Counted from the stretch's first letter, positions 21,029 through 32,911 are shown. The stretch is DNA of 64,000 nt from Aphidius gifuensis (GCF_014905175.1 NW_025220585.1:1-64000), one strand, 5' to 3'. Notes: generated by a model from the letters alone, not told the origin. Numbers and translations are program-made.

Positions 21029-22190
21029 CGACTCCCATGATTTTGTTATTGTTGATCTTGTGACCATGTCCCATGATTCGGCCAGCCAAAAAATTACATA
21101 TGTCATTGATACGTTTCTCAAAACCTCTGGAATTTTTTTTTGCATTGCTAATTCTTTGACAACAAAAGCTATTAATCTTTTGCGATAATTTATTTTCAAA
21201 TTTTGCAAGCAACCTTTGATTGTAAGATAGACGTAGTGTTTGGTGGCAAAAAAACTACCTCAATATCACCACTTTTTAGACTATCACCATGTGCACTGCA
21301 ATTATCAGCAAACAAGATAGCTTTAGCTGGTAAATTTTTTTCTTCAAGTTTCTTGGCTACAAATGGCACGAATTCATCAAAAAACAAACTTGAAAATATA
21401 TCACGAGACATCCAGGCACTTTTCTGGCTTTTGTAGCTGAGTGGAAGATATTGTAAATTTTTTATTGCTCGTGGCTTAGCGAATTTTCCAATTACAACGA
21501 GTGGTAGTTTTATTATTGCACAAGCATTGCTACATGCCATAGCTGTGATACGCTCTTTTTGTACTTTAAAAGTAGATGTATCAACTTCTTCTTTAGCTGC
21601 CAGGATTTTTTTTTGGCATTCGACGATAGTTGACACCAGTCTCATCAGCATTAAAAACCTAATCAGCTGTGAGACCACGAGCCTGAATAATCTGCTTGAA
21701 TTTGTCACGATACTCAGTGGCAGCATCATAATCAGCAGATTTTTTTTCACCACACAAAGTGACGTTTCTTATTTGATGACGTTTTTTCCATTTGTCTAAC
21801 CAACCAGTACTTGCTTCAAATTTTTTAGACGTTTCCAGATGTTGCCAAAAAAAAAAAATTGCTTGAGCTTGGATAATGGGACCAGTTATAGGTGAACCTG
21901 ACTTTCTCTGATCTTTAAACCACATCCATGTTGCTTCATCAACAAGTGAATTGTCAAGTTGACGTAGACGTTTTACCTTGTTGGCTCGAATAGCATGAAT
22001 TTGGTCCCTTTGCAAACTTAACAACTTTTCATCATTTTTCCACCCAGAAATGGTTGAAACAGAAATGCCAAGTGATTTAGCAATATTTGTTGGTGAAATA
22101 TTTTTGCTTGTCATTCGATCCAATTCATCAAGCTTGTCTTAAATACTAAAATTTTTTCTTTTTTTTTTTTTTTTGATGACATATTGTCAT
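21029..22190 (-). pseudogene. Tigger-type transposase, main exon (CENP-B HTH and DDE domain), frameshifted
   Basis: The start MSSKKKK lies near 22190. A first helix-turn-helix (NIAKSLGISVSTISGWKN) is followed by a CENP-B-type DNA-binding region (FFFWQHLE, STGWLDKWKKRH), then the DDE nuclease with FNADETG for the first Asp and FADNCSAH for the second. A stop follows codon 14 or so (ATT TAA GAC), an extra A in a run near 21612 shifts the frame, and a small deletion near 21222 shifts it again. That deletion falls where the family has a DQG block carrying the third Asp, so this copy cannot be catalytic. After it comes NLKINYRKRL and FWLAESWDMVT, the usual C-terminal sequence. An intron donor follows at 21028. 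Confidence 0.85.
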
Positions 22191-22439
22191 ATTTTTAAGT
22201 TCAATCACAAGATAATTTACAAGACAATTAACAATTCAAATATAATTAATTAGACACTTAACTTTTTAGTTATTAATAATAAGAAAACAAACAATTTATT
22301 AGCAAAATGAAATAATTTGCATAAGTAAATAAACACCACGTGAAGGAACGGTATTTGTGTGTGTACATATCGGTGAGATTATCTCGTGCACATAGATCTG
22401 CGCATTCGAGACACCGATATACACTAACACATTCATAAA

Positions 22440-22506
22440 ACTGAGTTGGTGGGGGAACGGTTTCCCCTTTTCCTATTGAATATTACGATATAGAGAGGTT
22501 CTACTG
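22440..22506 (-). repeat. Tigger terminal inverted repeat, 5' side of transposase
   Basis: Minus strand begins CAGTAGAACCTCTCTATA, preceded by the TA target. The sequence inside carries the usual short GGGGAAACCG-type block. The partner terminus is missing. Confidence 0.75.
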
Positions 22507-23230
22507 TAATCCTTCAGTGATCATATATATTTTTTTCAACATGAATGTTTAATAATTTATCATACGTCAATAATTTTCTTTTTTGTTTTATACATTTTAT
22601 TGATAACGGTACCTCAATAAATCCATGATATTTATTTGCAGCTTATCCAAAAAAAAAAAATACATCTTATTTTGTCACTTTCATCACATATAACCATCGT
22701 AAATTTTTTACCAGTTTCTCGTTCGTTTTTCCATTCCCATTTTACTTTTATTTATAATCCGTGCCCAAATTGTATCACTGTATTGAATTTTTAATTTAAT
22801 TTTTTATGTAAATTTCATTCATTTCGAATTTTTGACTTACCATATTGTGTTTAATTTGAAATTTGTTATTTTTGTAATTTTCTTTTTTATCTCAAGAAGA
22901 GGATAGTATATTTTTAACTGAATATAAAGAAGAAGGAGAAATTGAAATTAAGAATCTTGATGTTACTGTAATAAGGGTTGTACATAATCCCGATGATAAT
23001 GAATTGGATGATGTTACTTTTTATAATTCACACGATAATGTTGAGTATGATGATGATAATAATTATACTGGCATAAATTGTGAAATATTACTCGAATTAT
23101 ATCATTTCATTTGATTAATATTCACATGAAAATACAAATAAATTTTGTCAATTGTTTACAAAGTCAATTTTTTTTTGCAACAGAATTAATAGATGGTAAA
23201 TAATTTATAAATAATACATTGAAAATACTT
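22507..23230 (+). other. AT-rich stretch with a possible acidic exon
   Basis: A plus-strand frame without a Met (22893-23115) encodes about 74 residues rich in Asp/Glu/Asn, including EEGEIEIKNLDVTVIRVVHN. It is preceded by an AG and looks more protein-like than its surroundings, but I cannot identify it. The rest is AT-rich with no other signal. Confidence 0.25.
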
Positions 23231-23379
23231 TATAATGGTAAATACAATAGAAAAAATAATTATATTGCATTCGAAATTATTAATTCACAAATACAATTTA
23301 GTTTTTCAATTAGTGATGAACAGAAAAGAACAATTGCAACAATTTCTGAATAAACGGAACGCACTCAATGATTGTGTTT

Positions 23380-23700
23380 CTACTTTGACATTGAAATATG
23401 GTTATAGACCCGGTAAACTTTGTACATGTTCTGGTAGTGCTTAACAAATACTTGAAACACGCTGTAATCGAGCAACTGAAACATATCATCATCTTCTTGA
23501 TTGAACTAGACCAATGCAACTTGGTGGTTTACCAGAAATACATCAGATTTTGGAGTAACTAATAAAGATTTTGTTGGATGTATTAAAAATTTATATATAA
23601 ACTATAAATTTATTGATTTAGGTGGTTGTCCCGAAAAAATATTATTTTGTTTATCACTGCCATGTTATAATAATGGTGGCAATATCTCAATTCAGCCCCG
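23380..23700 (+). pseudogene. Laminin G-like / EGF fragment, cadherin-like
   Basis: Across two frames the plus strand encodes RPMQLGGLPEIH, then DFGVTNKDFVGCIKNLYIN, FIDLGGC and LPCYNNGG. PLQLGG-type strand, D-F-x-G-C-I-x-N-L and the following C-x-x-N-G-G are the hallmark of a laminin G domain followed by an EGF repeat, as in invertebrate classical cadherins with LamG modules. Two stops lie upstream (near 23443 and 23503) and a frameshift near 23548, so it is a pseudogene fragment or decayed exon. It ends where a MITE-like sequence begins (23695). Confidence 0.5.
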
Positions 23701-23960
23701 TGGCACTCCCACGGTGAAGGACGTGACTTATCATCCATTCTGGCTTCCATGACCACCCAGTCATTTTTATATTTTTATATGTTTTGTCTAGTTTGGCCAA
23801 GTTCAAAATAACAGACTTGGAAAAAAAAAAACTTGGTTTTTTTTTGTAAAATTTATCTTTTTTTTTTAAGTTTTTTTTTTTTATATCTACATTTTTTTAC
23901 TTAGCTGTAATTGTAGCAAAACAATCAATATCTACATTATTTCACTAGCAAAATTAGTAG
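23695..23960. repeat. One arm of the TTTTCAACATGG-type foldback element
   Basis: It starts TTCAGCCCCGTGGC and shares, in order, GGACGTGACTTATC, a TTTTGTCTAGTTTGGCCA block, a poly-T segment and CTTAGCTGTAATTGTAG with the arm at 37640-37150 of the 36952-37638 element. No inverted partner is present, so it is a half element. Confidence 0.6.
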
Positions 23961-26460
23961 GATACAAAATATTTACAATAAACAATTTAAAATTCTTAAT
24001 CATCATAGACTTTAAAATCGCTATTATTTTCCATTTAACATTAATGTTAACTGTACCCAAATAAAATTTTATACTAATCCTATTTACAACCACAAATATT
24101 TCTTTTTAAAATCAAATTAATCTTTGACCTTGAAATTTAAAATACAAAAATTATAATTATCAAATATTAAAACTTTACATTATTTTTTAAAAAAGGATAT
24201 AATATACATTTACGTTGATTAATGAAATTCAGATGAAGTTATGCCACATCTTACATATTTCCAGCATATTGTAATAGTAGCATCCACCATGATATCATTT
24301 GTCCTTGAGCGTTCACACATGGCATATATTTGAATGCGCCATTGAAGCTCACACATGAATATAAAAATTAGCAAGCCACCTGGTCCTTGGCATGAGGCAA
24401 ATGACAATAGCCAACTTGATTTTCCATCTCCATTACTCAATTGACACTCCAAGACATATATATCTTTAATCTTTTTCTTAGACTAATTCAATTACTATGG
24501 CTAACAGCATTTAATTTGAGAATAAGTATGAGAAATTCTTTTTTAATGACAATTTAAATTGGTCAAGATTCATCATTATTATTTTAATTAAAAGATATTT
24601 TCATTGGATATTTTAATTTTAGAAATTATAAAAATTAATACACAACAGTAGCAACGTATTAAAATTATTTGGCATACTGGACAAGTAATACTTGATATAA
24701 ATTATCATAATAGATCAATAATTAAGAGTTGTATTCAAAACGTATTGGAACAAATCAAAATGTTTCACAAAGCTCAATAGCACAAAAAAATGTTGGTAAA
24801 AAATGTTTTGTTGATGATAAATGTAGTGTGTACTTAATGAATTATCATGTATTACAAATTGGCAAACATCAGAACGTATATGTTATGCTGGTCTTATTAG
24901 TTATAAAATGTGAAGCAATATATGATATTAATCCATATCACAGTAATTTGGGAAATTAAATTATTGATGATGAAAATACAAAAAGAGGCTCTAAATGTCA
25001 TTTAGGGTCGAGCAGAATGGTTTATCATTTTCTGTATCAAAGATTCATTCAACACATCTTGATTTTTATATATATTTTTTTTTCGTACACCCTGTTTGTT
25101 GTTTATTTTGTTAAATTATTAGTCTTGCTTGCTTTTTTTTTTTTTCTTTAAATTTTTAATATCTCTGGATTATAATTTTTTTTCTACTCATTTTCATCGA
25201 TCTCATCTGTTGATTCAATCAACAAAGATTTGTTTATAAAATTCAAAAAATTAATAATTGTATGTTTCTAATACAGGTGGATGAAATAATTAAAAAGAAA
25301 GTAAGCAAAAATTCAACTGAAACTCATCCAAAGTATGAAATTTTGAAATCTCTTTTAAAAAGAAAGCAACAAGATTTGCTCAGCGATTCTTCTGATCAAA
25401 GTATATCATTGTTATAATATTTGAAAATCATCAATATTCATCTTATCATTTCGTTTATTCTATTTTTAAATATTACACTTTTTTTCCCTAGATGACTATA
25501 ATGCACCAATTTTTCAATGTATTGATTAAAAAAAAAGTAGCATCATCACACAAAAAAAAGTTGTTCATCTAATGCTCCAAGAATGGTAACTTTTTAATTT
25601 TAAATTTCATTATTATAAATTTTTTTCGAATTATATTAATTTCCATTTTAGATTCATATAAAAGAAACTTTCAATTTTTTAATCTAGTGATTAGAAAAAA
25701 TAATAACTGAGGGGATCTAATTTTTTTAAAGGGATATCATCGACTTTAAACGCACCTACCACCCGATTGTCATCCTTTCTCATACTTTTTGGTGAATATT
25801 TATGGTGGGAACATTTTTGAAAACTTCTTGTTTACGGTTAAATTGTTCATTAGATATGAATTGATAGAAAAACATAATAACTCAGGAGATTAATTTTTTC
25901 AAAGAGATATTATCGACTTTGGATGCTCCTAACACCGAATTTACGTTTTTTTTTATGCTATCATGTGGTTTTTCATTGTGGGGACATTTCAACAAATTTT
26001 TTCTGCACACTTCAGTTTTTAAACATATATAAATACTTTTTAAAAAATTATAATATGTAACTATTATATCCAGACTATGACTACCATCATGACTAAGTCT
26101 ATAACCAAGACCAGCACCAAGATGAGTACCAGGACTACACTAACACTTCATAAAGATCTTGATCAAGATCCAGTCCAATATCAAGACTAGCAACAAAACC
26201 GAGAAGGCCTTAAAAAGAACCTAATTATCATCATCATTAATTAAATTACTACTTATTATAATGAAAAGACAAGAATGTATTATTTTTATGTTTTTAGTTA
26301 AATAGTTTTCTTTATTTTAACAACATTGATATAAATTCGATGCACAAATATAAATAAATACATATAAATATTTATTAAATATTTTTCTTTTTTATTTTGA
26401 TTATATTCTTCCTTACGTATATCATATCTCTATCATTAAGTGTGGTATATGAATTTCTTA
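23960..26460. other. AT-rich stretch without a supported gene; 175-base duplication
   Basis: Two diverged direct copies lie at about 25685-25860 and 25861-26010, sharing GATATTATCGACTTT-like and CAGGAGATTAATTTTT-like blocks. A short exon-like plus-strand frame at 25278-25418 (VDEIIKKKVS, then KYEILKSLLKRKQQ) follows an AG and cannot be identified. Open frames at 24219-24452 and 24729-24959 show no motif. Confidence 0.4.
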
Positions 26461-26469
26461 CTTTTAGGT

Positions 26470-27125
26470 AAGCCTTCGTTAATACATGTGCACCACAGTT
26501 CGTTGATCCATATTGACGTGGAATGTCTTCCAGCTCATATATTGTCTAACTCTCCTACTGTAAATCTTGCTATTTTTTTATTTTTAAATTGGTCATAAAT
26601 TTCGTCATGCCAATAACTAGCTATTTAGACAGTCCTCCATGCAATGAATCCAGATAAATAAAATATTTGTGAACGATTATTATTAGTATAATTTAATTCT
26701 TAGGATTTTCTATTAAAACCAAAGCTACTGTCAATTTGGGTTTCTCCTTTATTGTTCATCATGCGTACAAAAAAATAGGTGTTGAAACAAACAACACTGA
26801 AATTATTTTCTTTGGCTAAAATCTCTATGTGAGCTAATATTCTGTTGATTACCTCACCACAAATAAGAGCACCAGGTTTAAGTCATGGCCAAGAACATAC
26901 GTTTGTTAATTTCTCTCCAAAAGCTATATGAGGATCTTTAACTAGTACTCTTCTACTCTTCTCATCAGAGTGTGTTCTTTCACCTGGTTGTGGACTCCAT
27001 TCATTTTTTATCAATTCTACTGGTACTTTTTTATTATCAGCAATCATTCTATTGTCACATGCATATTTTGGTTCTTCTTCTTTGTTTCCATTATTGTTAG
27101 TTTTGTAATAAACAATATTTTTCAA
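26470..27125 (-). pseudogene. Ulp1-like (C48-type) cysteine protease remnant
   Basis: The minus frame starts at 27125 (MKNIVYYKT), reaches a stop at 26883 and continues in frame with GEVINRILAHIE, FSVVCFNTYFF, resembling the WLxDxVInxYL and FnTfF segments of Ulp1-like peptidases. Further on, LEDIPRQYGSTNCGAHVLTKAYL matches the catalytic Gln and Cys block (Q...DCG). The central His/Asp region is broken by stops and frameshifts. Such proteases remove SUMO-like modifiers, and copies are also carried by many DNA transposons; which applies here is unclear. Confidence 0.5.
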
Positions 27126-27317
27126 TGTTTTAATTTTTTTTTAAATATTTTCTTTTTTCTCGTGTTTCACGTGCCGGTTCTTTTTTTTGTTTTCATAATA
27201 GTTTGTGCTATTATCAACAATATTTTCCAATGTTGAAAATTTTTTTTTGATATTTTTTCGATGTGCAAACGACTTTAGGCGCGGGTTATGTATGGAGTAA
27301 AAGGAAAAAACATAGAG

Positions 27318-27426
27318 TTTATGTTACAAGGGCAGTGGGAATAATGTGTGAATTTCCAAAGCGTAAGAGGGGTAGTGCGCTTTTTGGAAATTCACACATT
27401 ATTACCACTGTCCCTAGTAACATAAA
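27318..27426. mobile_element. Small foldback (MITE-like) element
   Basis: Arms of about 43 bases (27318-27360 and 27383-27426) are near-perfect inverted copies, running from TTTATGTTAC through AATGTGTGAATTTCC, around a 22-base loop. No coding. Flanks are AT-rich and a target duplication is not clear. Confidence 0.75.
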
Positions 27427-27429
27427 TAT

Positions 27430-28790
27430 GTTCAGTTATTGTTTCAATCAGAGAGCCCGCTCACAACTTATTTGGAGGGGAAACACTCGCCAAGGCTCGT
27501 GCTTGCCCTTCCAAATTCGTTGAGAGCACACTCTCTGAGTGGGCACTTGTAACGAAATATACTATTAGACGTCAGATCCGGTAACGGATCTGGGCAGGAA
27601 TCCATTTTTTGTCAGTTTACATTGCGCTTTTCAGCGCCATGGTAATCGGTCGGTAACCGTTACCACCATGCGTTCTGTAGTATAATTGAATTTAAATTAA
27701 AACCCTCTCTGTAAGTCAACCTACACACAGCAATAAACTACAATAAAATCATTACGAACACAGTCACACGCACAATACAATCATTCAATCACTTAAAAAT
27801 AATCTGTCATGCAGCAAAGTAAAGTCATTCATCTTTACTCAATGCACTGCTAAAAATTCACTCTCTGGAAATCATATATAGACCTTATACATATCAACAT
27901 TCAACAATGAACAGACTTACGATACTAGTAAAATTTAGGCAAATTATAAAACAATCACTCTCTCTCTATTTATCACACTCTCGTTATTTTGCTGATATTA
28001 AGCTATATCTTACGCTCATTCATTCGTTCATCAAATCAATTCATACTCAAATTCACACAAACATACACTCACTGGCGATCACAACACACATGAAGCATTA
28101 AAATATTGTTATCGTCAACATGAAAATTGATAAAACTTAATATTGTAACATTTTCAAAAAAACAACAACAACATTATATGAAAATCTTAATAATCCACTA
28201 TATGCAATATACGTACATTATATTATACGTACACACTTGCAAAAACAGCTTTCTTAATACACTAAAAAACTCTAATTGTAATAATCCAAAATTTTGTTTA
28301 AAATTCAGACAATAAAACTTGTACATCAATCAATCAGTCAATCAGTCGATCAATCAATCAATCAATCTCCCATCTTTACTGTTCTATGTTGACCCTAGAT
28401 AACGCCTTCGCTGTACTGAATATACATATCTTCCACATTATCGACACCTGTCAAATCATAATTGTTTATATAACACTCAAACCAAAACAATCTATTCACA
28501 AGCACAATCAAGTAATTTTCTTTCCCTGGTGGAAATGACAAAAGTTGATTTCGGCGCTTTTACAAGAACGATCAATAGCTATTACAGAGCAAATTAAGAT
28601 TAATATTACAGAACTCCTAATTATAATATGAACCATCAAATACGATAATAAAATATTAAAATATTTTATTGACAGTTTAGACACATTACTTTTACGTGCA
28701 TTATCTTTGATTTTTAATAATTTATATGATTTAAAAACATAAGGTTAAGAGGTTAAGGAGCGAACTGTCGAACAGATTACCGACATAAAA
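27430..28790. other. No gene seen; short simple repeats
   Basis: Contains a slightly GC-richer patch (27440-27660), and a CAAT-type simple repeat (28325-28368, repeated AATC). Short frames have biased composition. Nothing else supported. Confidence 0.5.
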
Positions 28791-28879
28791 ACAGACATGA
28801 AAATAAAAACTTACCACTGAAATCATGGGCAAATCAATAGCAAACCAAGAGCGAATCAAGAACAAAAAAAAATCATGAA

Positions 28880-29523
28880 AATTAATAAATAAACCTATTT
28901 TTGATTAGTTTACCACTTGCCAAAGCTGTTTCACAACAATCTATTACTATCAAAAAGATAGAACACAGTTTGCAAAAAAATACATCTGATATTAAATCAA
29001 TAAAAAATAAGATAGTAAACCATGATACTTTAACCAAATTAAACTCGTCTCAAATAATACAATGCAGTATAACGGAATGAGAGGACAGACATTCACGTAA
29101 AAAGGATCTTCTCATATTTAATCTGGATGAACCAACAAAAAATACTCGTTTAGAACGTGGTAAACAAGACTTAATGGCTGTTAAACATATTATAAGTCCA
29201 ACTGAATCTCCTAAAGCTATTGAGTATTCTAATAACATTTCTTTAACTCTAAGCTCTTTACCTCTTAAAATCGAATGCAATAATGAAGCTGAGTGTTCAT
29301 TTCTCCTACAGGGTTTTTGAAAACTAAAAAAAAGGGTAGATCTCCAGAATATCTTGGCAGAAGCCTCATTTACCAAGGACTGAACAAAGATGCAACAGCA
29401 ACACTACCTACTGGCCAAAAACGAGTTGTTAAATCGTGTACAACAAGAAGAAACCAACCTATGTATCAGAGAGGTAAATGGTACATTTGTTATAAAGAAC
29501 AAAATGAATATTATCACACATAG
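28880..29523 (+). pseudogene. LINE ORF1-like protein remnant
   Basis: Plus translation gives a heptad-rich coiled-coil segment (IEHSLQKNTSDIKSIKNK), then RKKDLLIFNLDEPTKNTRL followed by a short RRM-like run (EYSNNISLTLSSLPLKIE), and C-terminally GRSLIYQGLNKDAT. Coiled coil followed by an RLLIFNL-type start is the ORF1 organisation of insect non-LTR retrotransposons; ORF1 proteins bind the element RNA. At least one stop and one frameshift occur before 29293, and the last part is open (29293-29523). Confidence 0.5.
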
Positions 29524-29799
29524 AACTGACGAAGAGTCAGATATGACAAACTGATACACTACAAATTATCTTTACTTATGCAACTTCTATATATATTTCT
29601 ATTTTTCTAAATATAAATAAAAATGTAGTAAAAGAATAAATAATAAAAATAGAAGAAGAATATTTTATTTTATTAAAAAAAAAAAAAAACAATAAAATAA
29701 ACAAATAAATTCAATTCAAAAAAATACAGATGCAAAAATAGATAACTATTTATATAACAACATACAACTTAATCTAACTTGATTTATTATATTCATACA

Positions 29800-30000
29800 C
29801 GACAGGTAACGTCACACTTGGCGTTCTCTACCAGAACGGTAGAAGTTTAATATCAAAGAATAATAACGCGAAATTTCTCAGTGCATCAGCCAACTATCAT
29901 ATCTTTATCTAACTGAAACGTGGCTCAACTATGATAGATATTGAGGTGAATATTTTGATTTAAACAAATATGATGTACATCGTGCTGATATTTGATAGAA
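29800..30000 (+). pseudogene. LINE ORF2 endonuclease start, truncated
   Basis: About 280 bases past ORF1, the plus strand reads YQNGRSLISK, then a YHIFI stretch, LTETWL-like residues in a shifted frame, and a KYDVHRAD block: the start of an APE-type endonuclease (Q-N-x-R-S, E-T-W-L, Y-x-v-x-R-x-D). Reverse transcriptase is absent; the element stops near 30000. Confidence 0.5.
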
Positions 30001-30039
30001 AGACCCTGAATATTATAATAATTTATTTTCTATGCTATC

Positions 30040-30780
30040 TCGCCTACATATCGTATTGAAAGCCCTTGAAAAAAAAAAAATAATTAAATGAAATAAAGTA
30101 ACACAATAAAATAATTAGTTTAAAAAAAAACTTGATAATAAAAATTTCTATGAAATAAAAACAACATCTAGATTTAATGATTATTATTTTTTTTTCCGTC
30201 CGCACGTGCTGCGACAGAATGAAAAGAAAAAGAAAAAAAACAAAACACAAATTGTGGCCTTGCGTGGATAAGAGACAAGAGAGAATGCCTCGCACACTGA
30301 AAGACAAAGAAAGAAGAGGGGAGAAAAAAAAACAAAGGCGTCGAGAGATTCTTCCAGAAAGAAAAAAAAAAAAAAAAAAAGGTAATGAAAAAAGAAGAAT
30401 CAAATAAATATAAATATAGATAAATATATAAATGTATATTTTTCAAATCACTGAATAATAAGAATAAGTAGAATTAATGGTACTTACCGATAAATCCCTG
30501 TCTTTGAAATACCCATGCATTCACACTGTAACGTGAGGACATAATATTTTAATTTTTCAGATATCTGTCGCGATGGATCCCGATAACGATTTGCTGACTT
30601 AGCCAATACACTTTTTTCTATTCTATACTCATGAACATCGATTTTTTTTTGCGTGTGTCGTGGAGAAAGTGTCAAACGCTACTACCCTTATAGGCCGGTA
30701 GCTGGTAGCCGGTAGCGCTCACGGCTATAGCCGAAGAATCACGAAAAAACTCGGAATTCATCAATATCGATGATTAGCAA
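30040..30780. other. Low-complexity purine/pyrimidine-rich stretch
   Basis: Long A-rich and AG-rich runs (30180-30410) make spurious Lys/Arg-rich frames on plus and Phe-rich frames on minus. A GC-richer patch near 30690-30730 contains repeated GCCGGTAGC-type words. No gene supported. Confidence 0.5.
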
Positions 30781-30799
30781 GGGAGGGGGAAAATATTTA

Positions 30800-31320
30800 T
30801 GGTAGAGTTAGATTTTTTATTATCTAAATGACACTAAAATCACTCACTGAGAATAATTATTTTTAAAATTATATATTTACATTTTTTTCAGTAAAAACCA
30901 TTGAAATAATTATTATTTATTATAAAAAATTTTTTATGGGAAGTTTAATGTGAGACACGGAGCCGGAATATATTTTAGTGTTATCTAAATGACACTAAAT
31001 TACTAATTTAATATTATTTTCTTTTCGAAATTATATATAAGGTTTTTCCTCAGTAAAATTTGTAAATGAATCATTATTTATTATAAACAATTTTTTATAG
31101 GAATTTTAATGTGAGACACGGAGCCGGAATATATTTTAGTGTTATGAAAGCGACACTAAATTACTAATTCAATATAATTTTTTTTTGAAATTATATATAA
31201 GGATTTCCCTTAGTAAAATTTGTAAATAAATTATTATTTATTATAAATTTTTGATAAATAATTCTACGTGAAAGACGGAGCCAGAATATATTTTAGTGTC
31301 ATCTTAATGACACTAAAATC
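30800..31320. repeat. Satellite of about 160-base units with an internal dyad
   Basis: Four diverged tandem units begin near 30800, 30945, 31095 and 31260. Each shares GACACGGAGCCGGAATATAT and a short inverted repeat (TTAGTGTTAT...ATGACACTAA) with a spacer of a few bases. No coding. Confidence 0.8.
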
Positions 31321-31548
31321 AATTGCTTAGAATATTTGTTTGTTAATAACAATTCTTTATGAAAAATGACATGTAAAATGAAAAACTGAAATATATTCAA
31401 ATGACACTCAATGCACTGGAATACAATGATTATTTATATTTAATATTTTTCAGTGCCTTTAGTGTCAACACAATGAGAACAATTAGTTATATTTTACCTT
31501 TGTATTTTACATGTCATCTCGTATAAAAAACTATAATAATAAATATAA

Positions 31549-31553
31549 TAATT

Positions 31554-31600
<47 letters not shown>
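31549..31600. repeat. (TAA)n microsatellite
   Basis: Uninterrupted ATA/TAA trinucleotide run of about 50 bases. Confidence 0.95.
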
Positions 31601-31601
<1 letters not shown>

Positions 31602-31899
31602 TTATTTAAATGTTATTTACACTCATAGTATCTGTATCATTTTTAACAAATAATATTTTACTATAATAATAACAATAAATTATACTTCGGCTTACTGTTT
31701 TTTGTGGATATTGATGAATGATTTCTCAGAAAAATCCAAATTGAAAAAAAAAGTATTTTTCCGCGAATTTATATTGTCGTTTTATATCGTTGACACCTTC
31801 ATTTATTAAAAAAAATTGAATAAAACAAAAAAAAACGTTTTTCCGCGAATTCATTTCATCGTTTTATACTCCCGCTTTATTCGTGATATTTTATTTTAT

Positions 31900-32361
31900 C
31901 AGTTATCATTCGTTGTTTGCGAGTCTTTTGAGTTAGAGCAGGTGGACTATAATTTTATTGAGTTTATACGATCGCAGAGTTGAATCAGGATAGTGTGAAG
32001 GTATTAATCAGGTTAGGTGGTAATTGGTTTGAGTTGGAGGTTGAGAGTAGAGAGTTTACTTTGGAGTTATTGAGCACATTAGATTAAATAGTCACATAAA
32101 TAAATAATAACACTAATCATTTATTATTTATTAACTAATTTATTTAATACCTAAAGTGAGTTGGATTAATTACACTTGAAAATATATGTTGAGTCGATGC
32201 GAGTCGATGAGCTGTTGAAGATTACACTAATAATAATAATAAGAGCTAGAGAGAGAGAAAAATTATAAGAGAGAAAAATATTAGTAAAAATGGTTGACAA
32301 TCAATCTTCCATTGATTGTCACTAGATGGCCACAGTGATATATGACCATTTAGTCAAAACA
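31900..32361 (-). repeat. Putative 3' LTR of BEL/Pao 2
   Basis: The minus strand has the purine tract AAGGCTGGAGAA directly followed by TGTTTTGACTAAATGG, the usual BEL arrangement of polypurine tract and LTR start. The far end is not determined because no second copy is in the window. Confidence 0.45.
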
Positions 32362-32392
32362 TTCTCCAGCCTTGACAAAGTTTGTCAACAAA

Positions 32393-32911
32393 TCACTCAT
32401 CTGGACTGACAGGCAACAGACATAATTTGCTGATTGGTCTTTTGAATGTTGAAGTACAGGTCTTGATGGTCACAACTCTGACTAGACCATCATCACCTGG
32501 GTGAAGTCGTATGACCCGAGTGAGCGGCCATTTAGTTGGTGGAACTCTTTCATCCATCATTATTACCATTGAGTTGAGTTGTATTGAGTTGTTGGATGTT
32601 GGTACGTACATGGTATTGTTTGATATAGTCATTTGACCATTGGTTCCATAGTTGTTGACTATGTTTTTTATCAATTGCCATCTTGATAATTTACCATCAT
32701 TAATATCGATTAATTGACCCTCAAGTATAGCAGTCATTGCCCTACCTATCAAGAAGTGTCCAGGCGTTAATGCTTCTAGATCATTTCGATCATTTGTCAT
32801 TGGACAAAGAGGTCTTGAATTGAGTTGAGCTGATATTTGTTTAACTAGTGTATCAAGTTGATGATACGTATATAGAGTTGCTCCCATGATTCTTGACAAA
32901 TGATGTTTCAT
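32393..32911 (-). pseudogene. BEL/Pao 2 integrase C-terminal region
   Basis: A 172-residue frame containing LVKQISAQLNSRPL, LTPGHFLIGR and the TKWPLTRVIRLHPGDDGLVRVV block typical of the C-terminal (DUF5641-like) domain of BEL/Pao integrases. It ends 32 bases before the putative LTR. Upstream (32912-33390) the integrase core is recognisable only as short pieces with several stops. Confidence 0.88.

Larger units (their letters stand above)
14327..22506 (-). mobile_element. Pogo/Tigger-type DNA transposon split by a nested LTR and Helitron
   Basis: The right terminus at 22440-22506 reads CAGTAGAACCTCTCTATA on the minus strand with TA outside it, typical of Tc1/mariner pogo-Tigger elements. The transposase runs from about 22190 down to 20943, is interrupted by an LTR-like insertion (14580-20937), and resumes at 14579-14327. 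The left terminus is not visible, so the element is truncated there. Confidence 0.85.

Noticed and set aside
20913..21212. Minus-strand 99-codon frame starting MLAKFENKLSQ
   Set aside because: Shadow of the Tigger transposase C-terminus in another frame; the real homology is in the adjacent frame with NLKINYRKRL.
30044..30446. Overlapping open frames of 76-119 codons on both strands
   Set aside because: They come from A-rich/AG-rich low-complexity DNA; products are almost all Lys/Arg or Phe/Leu.
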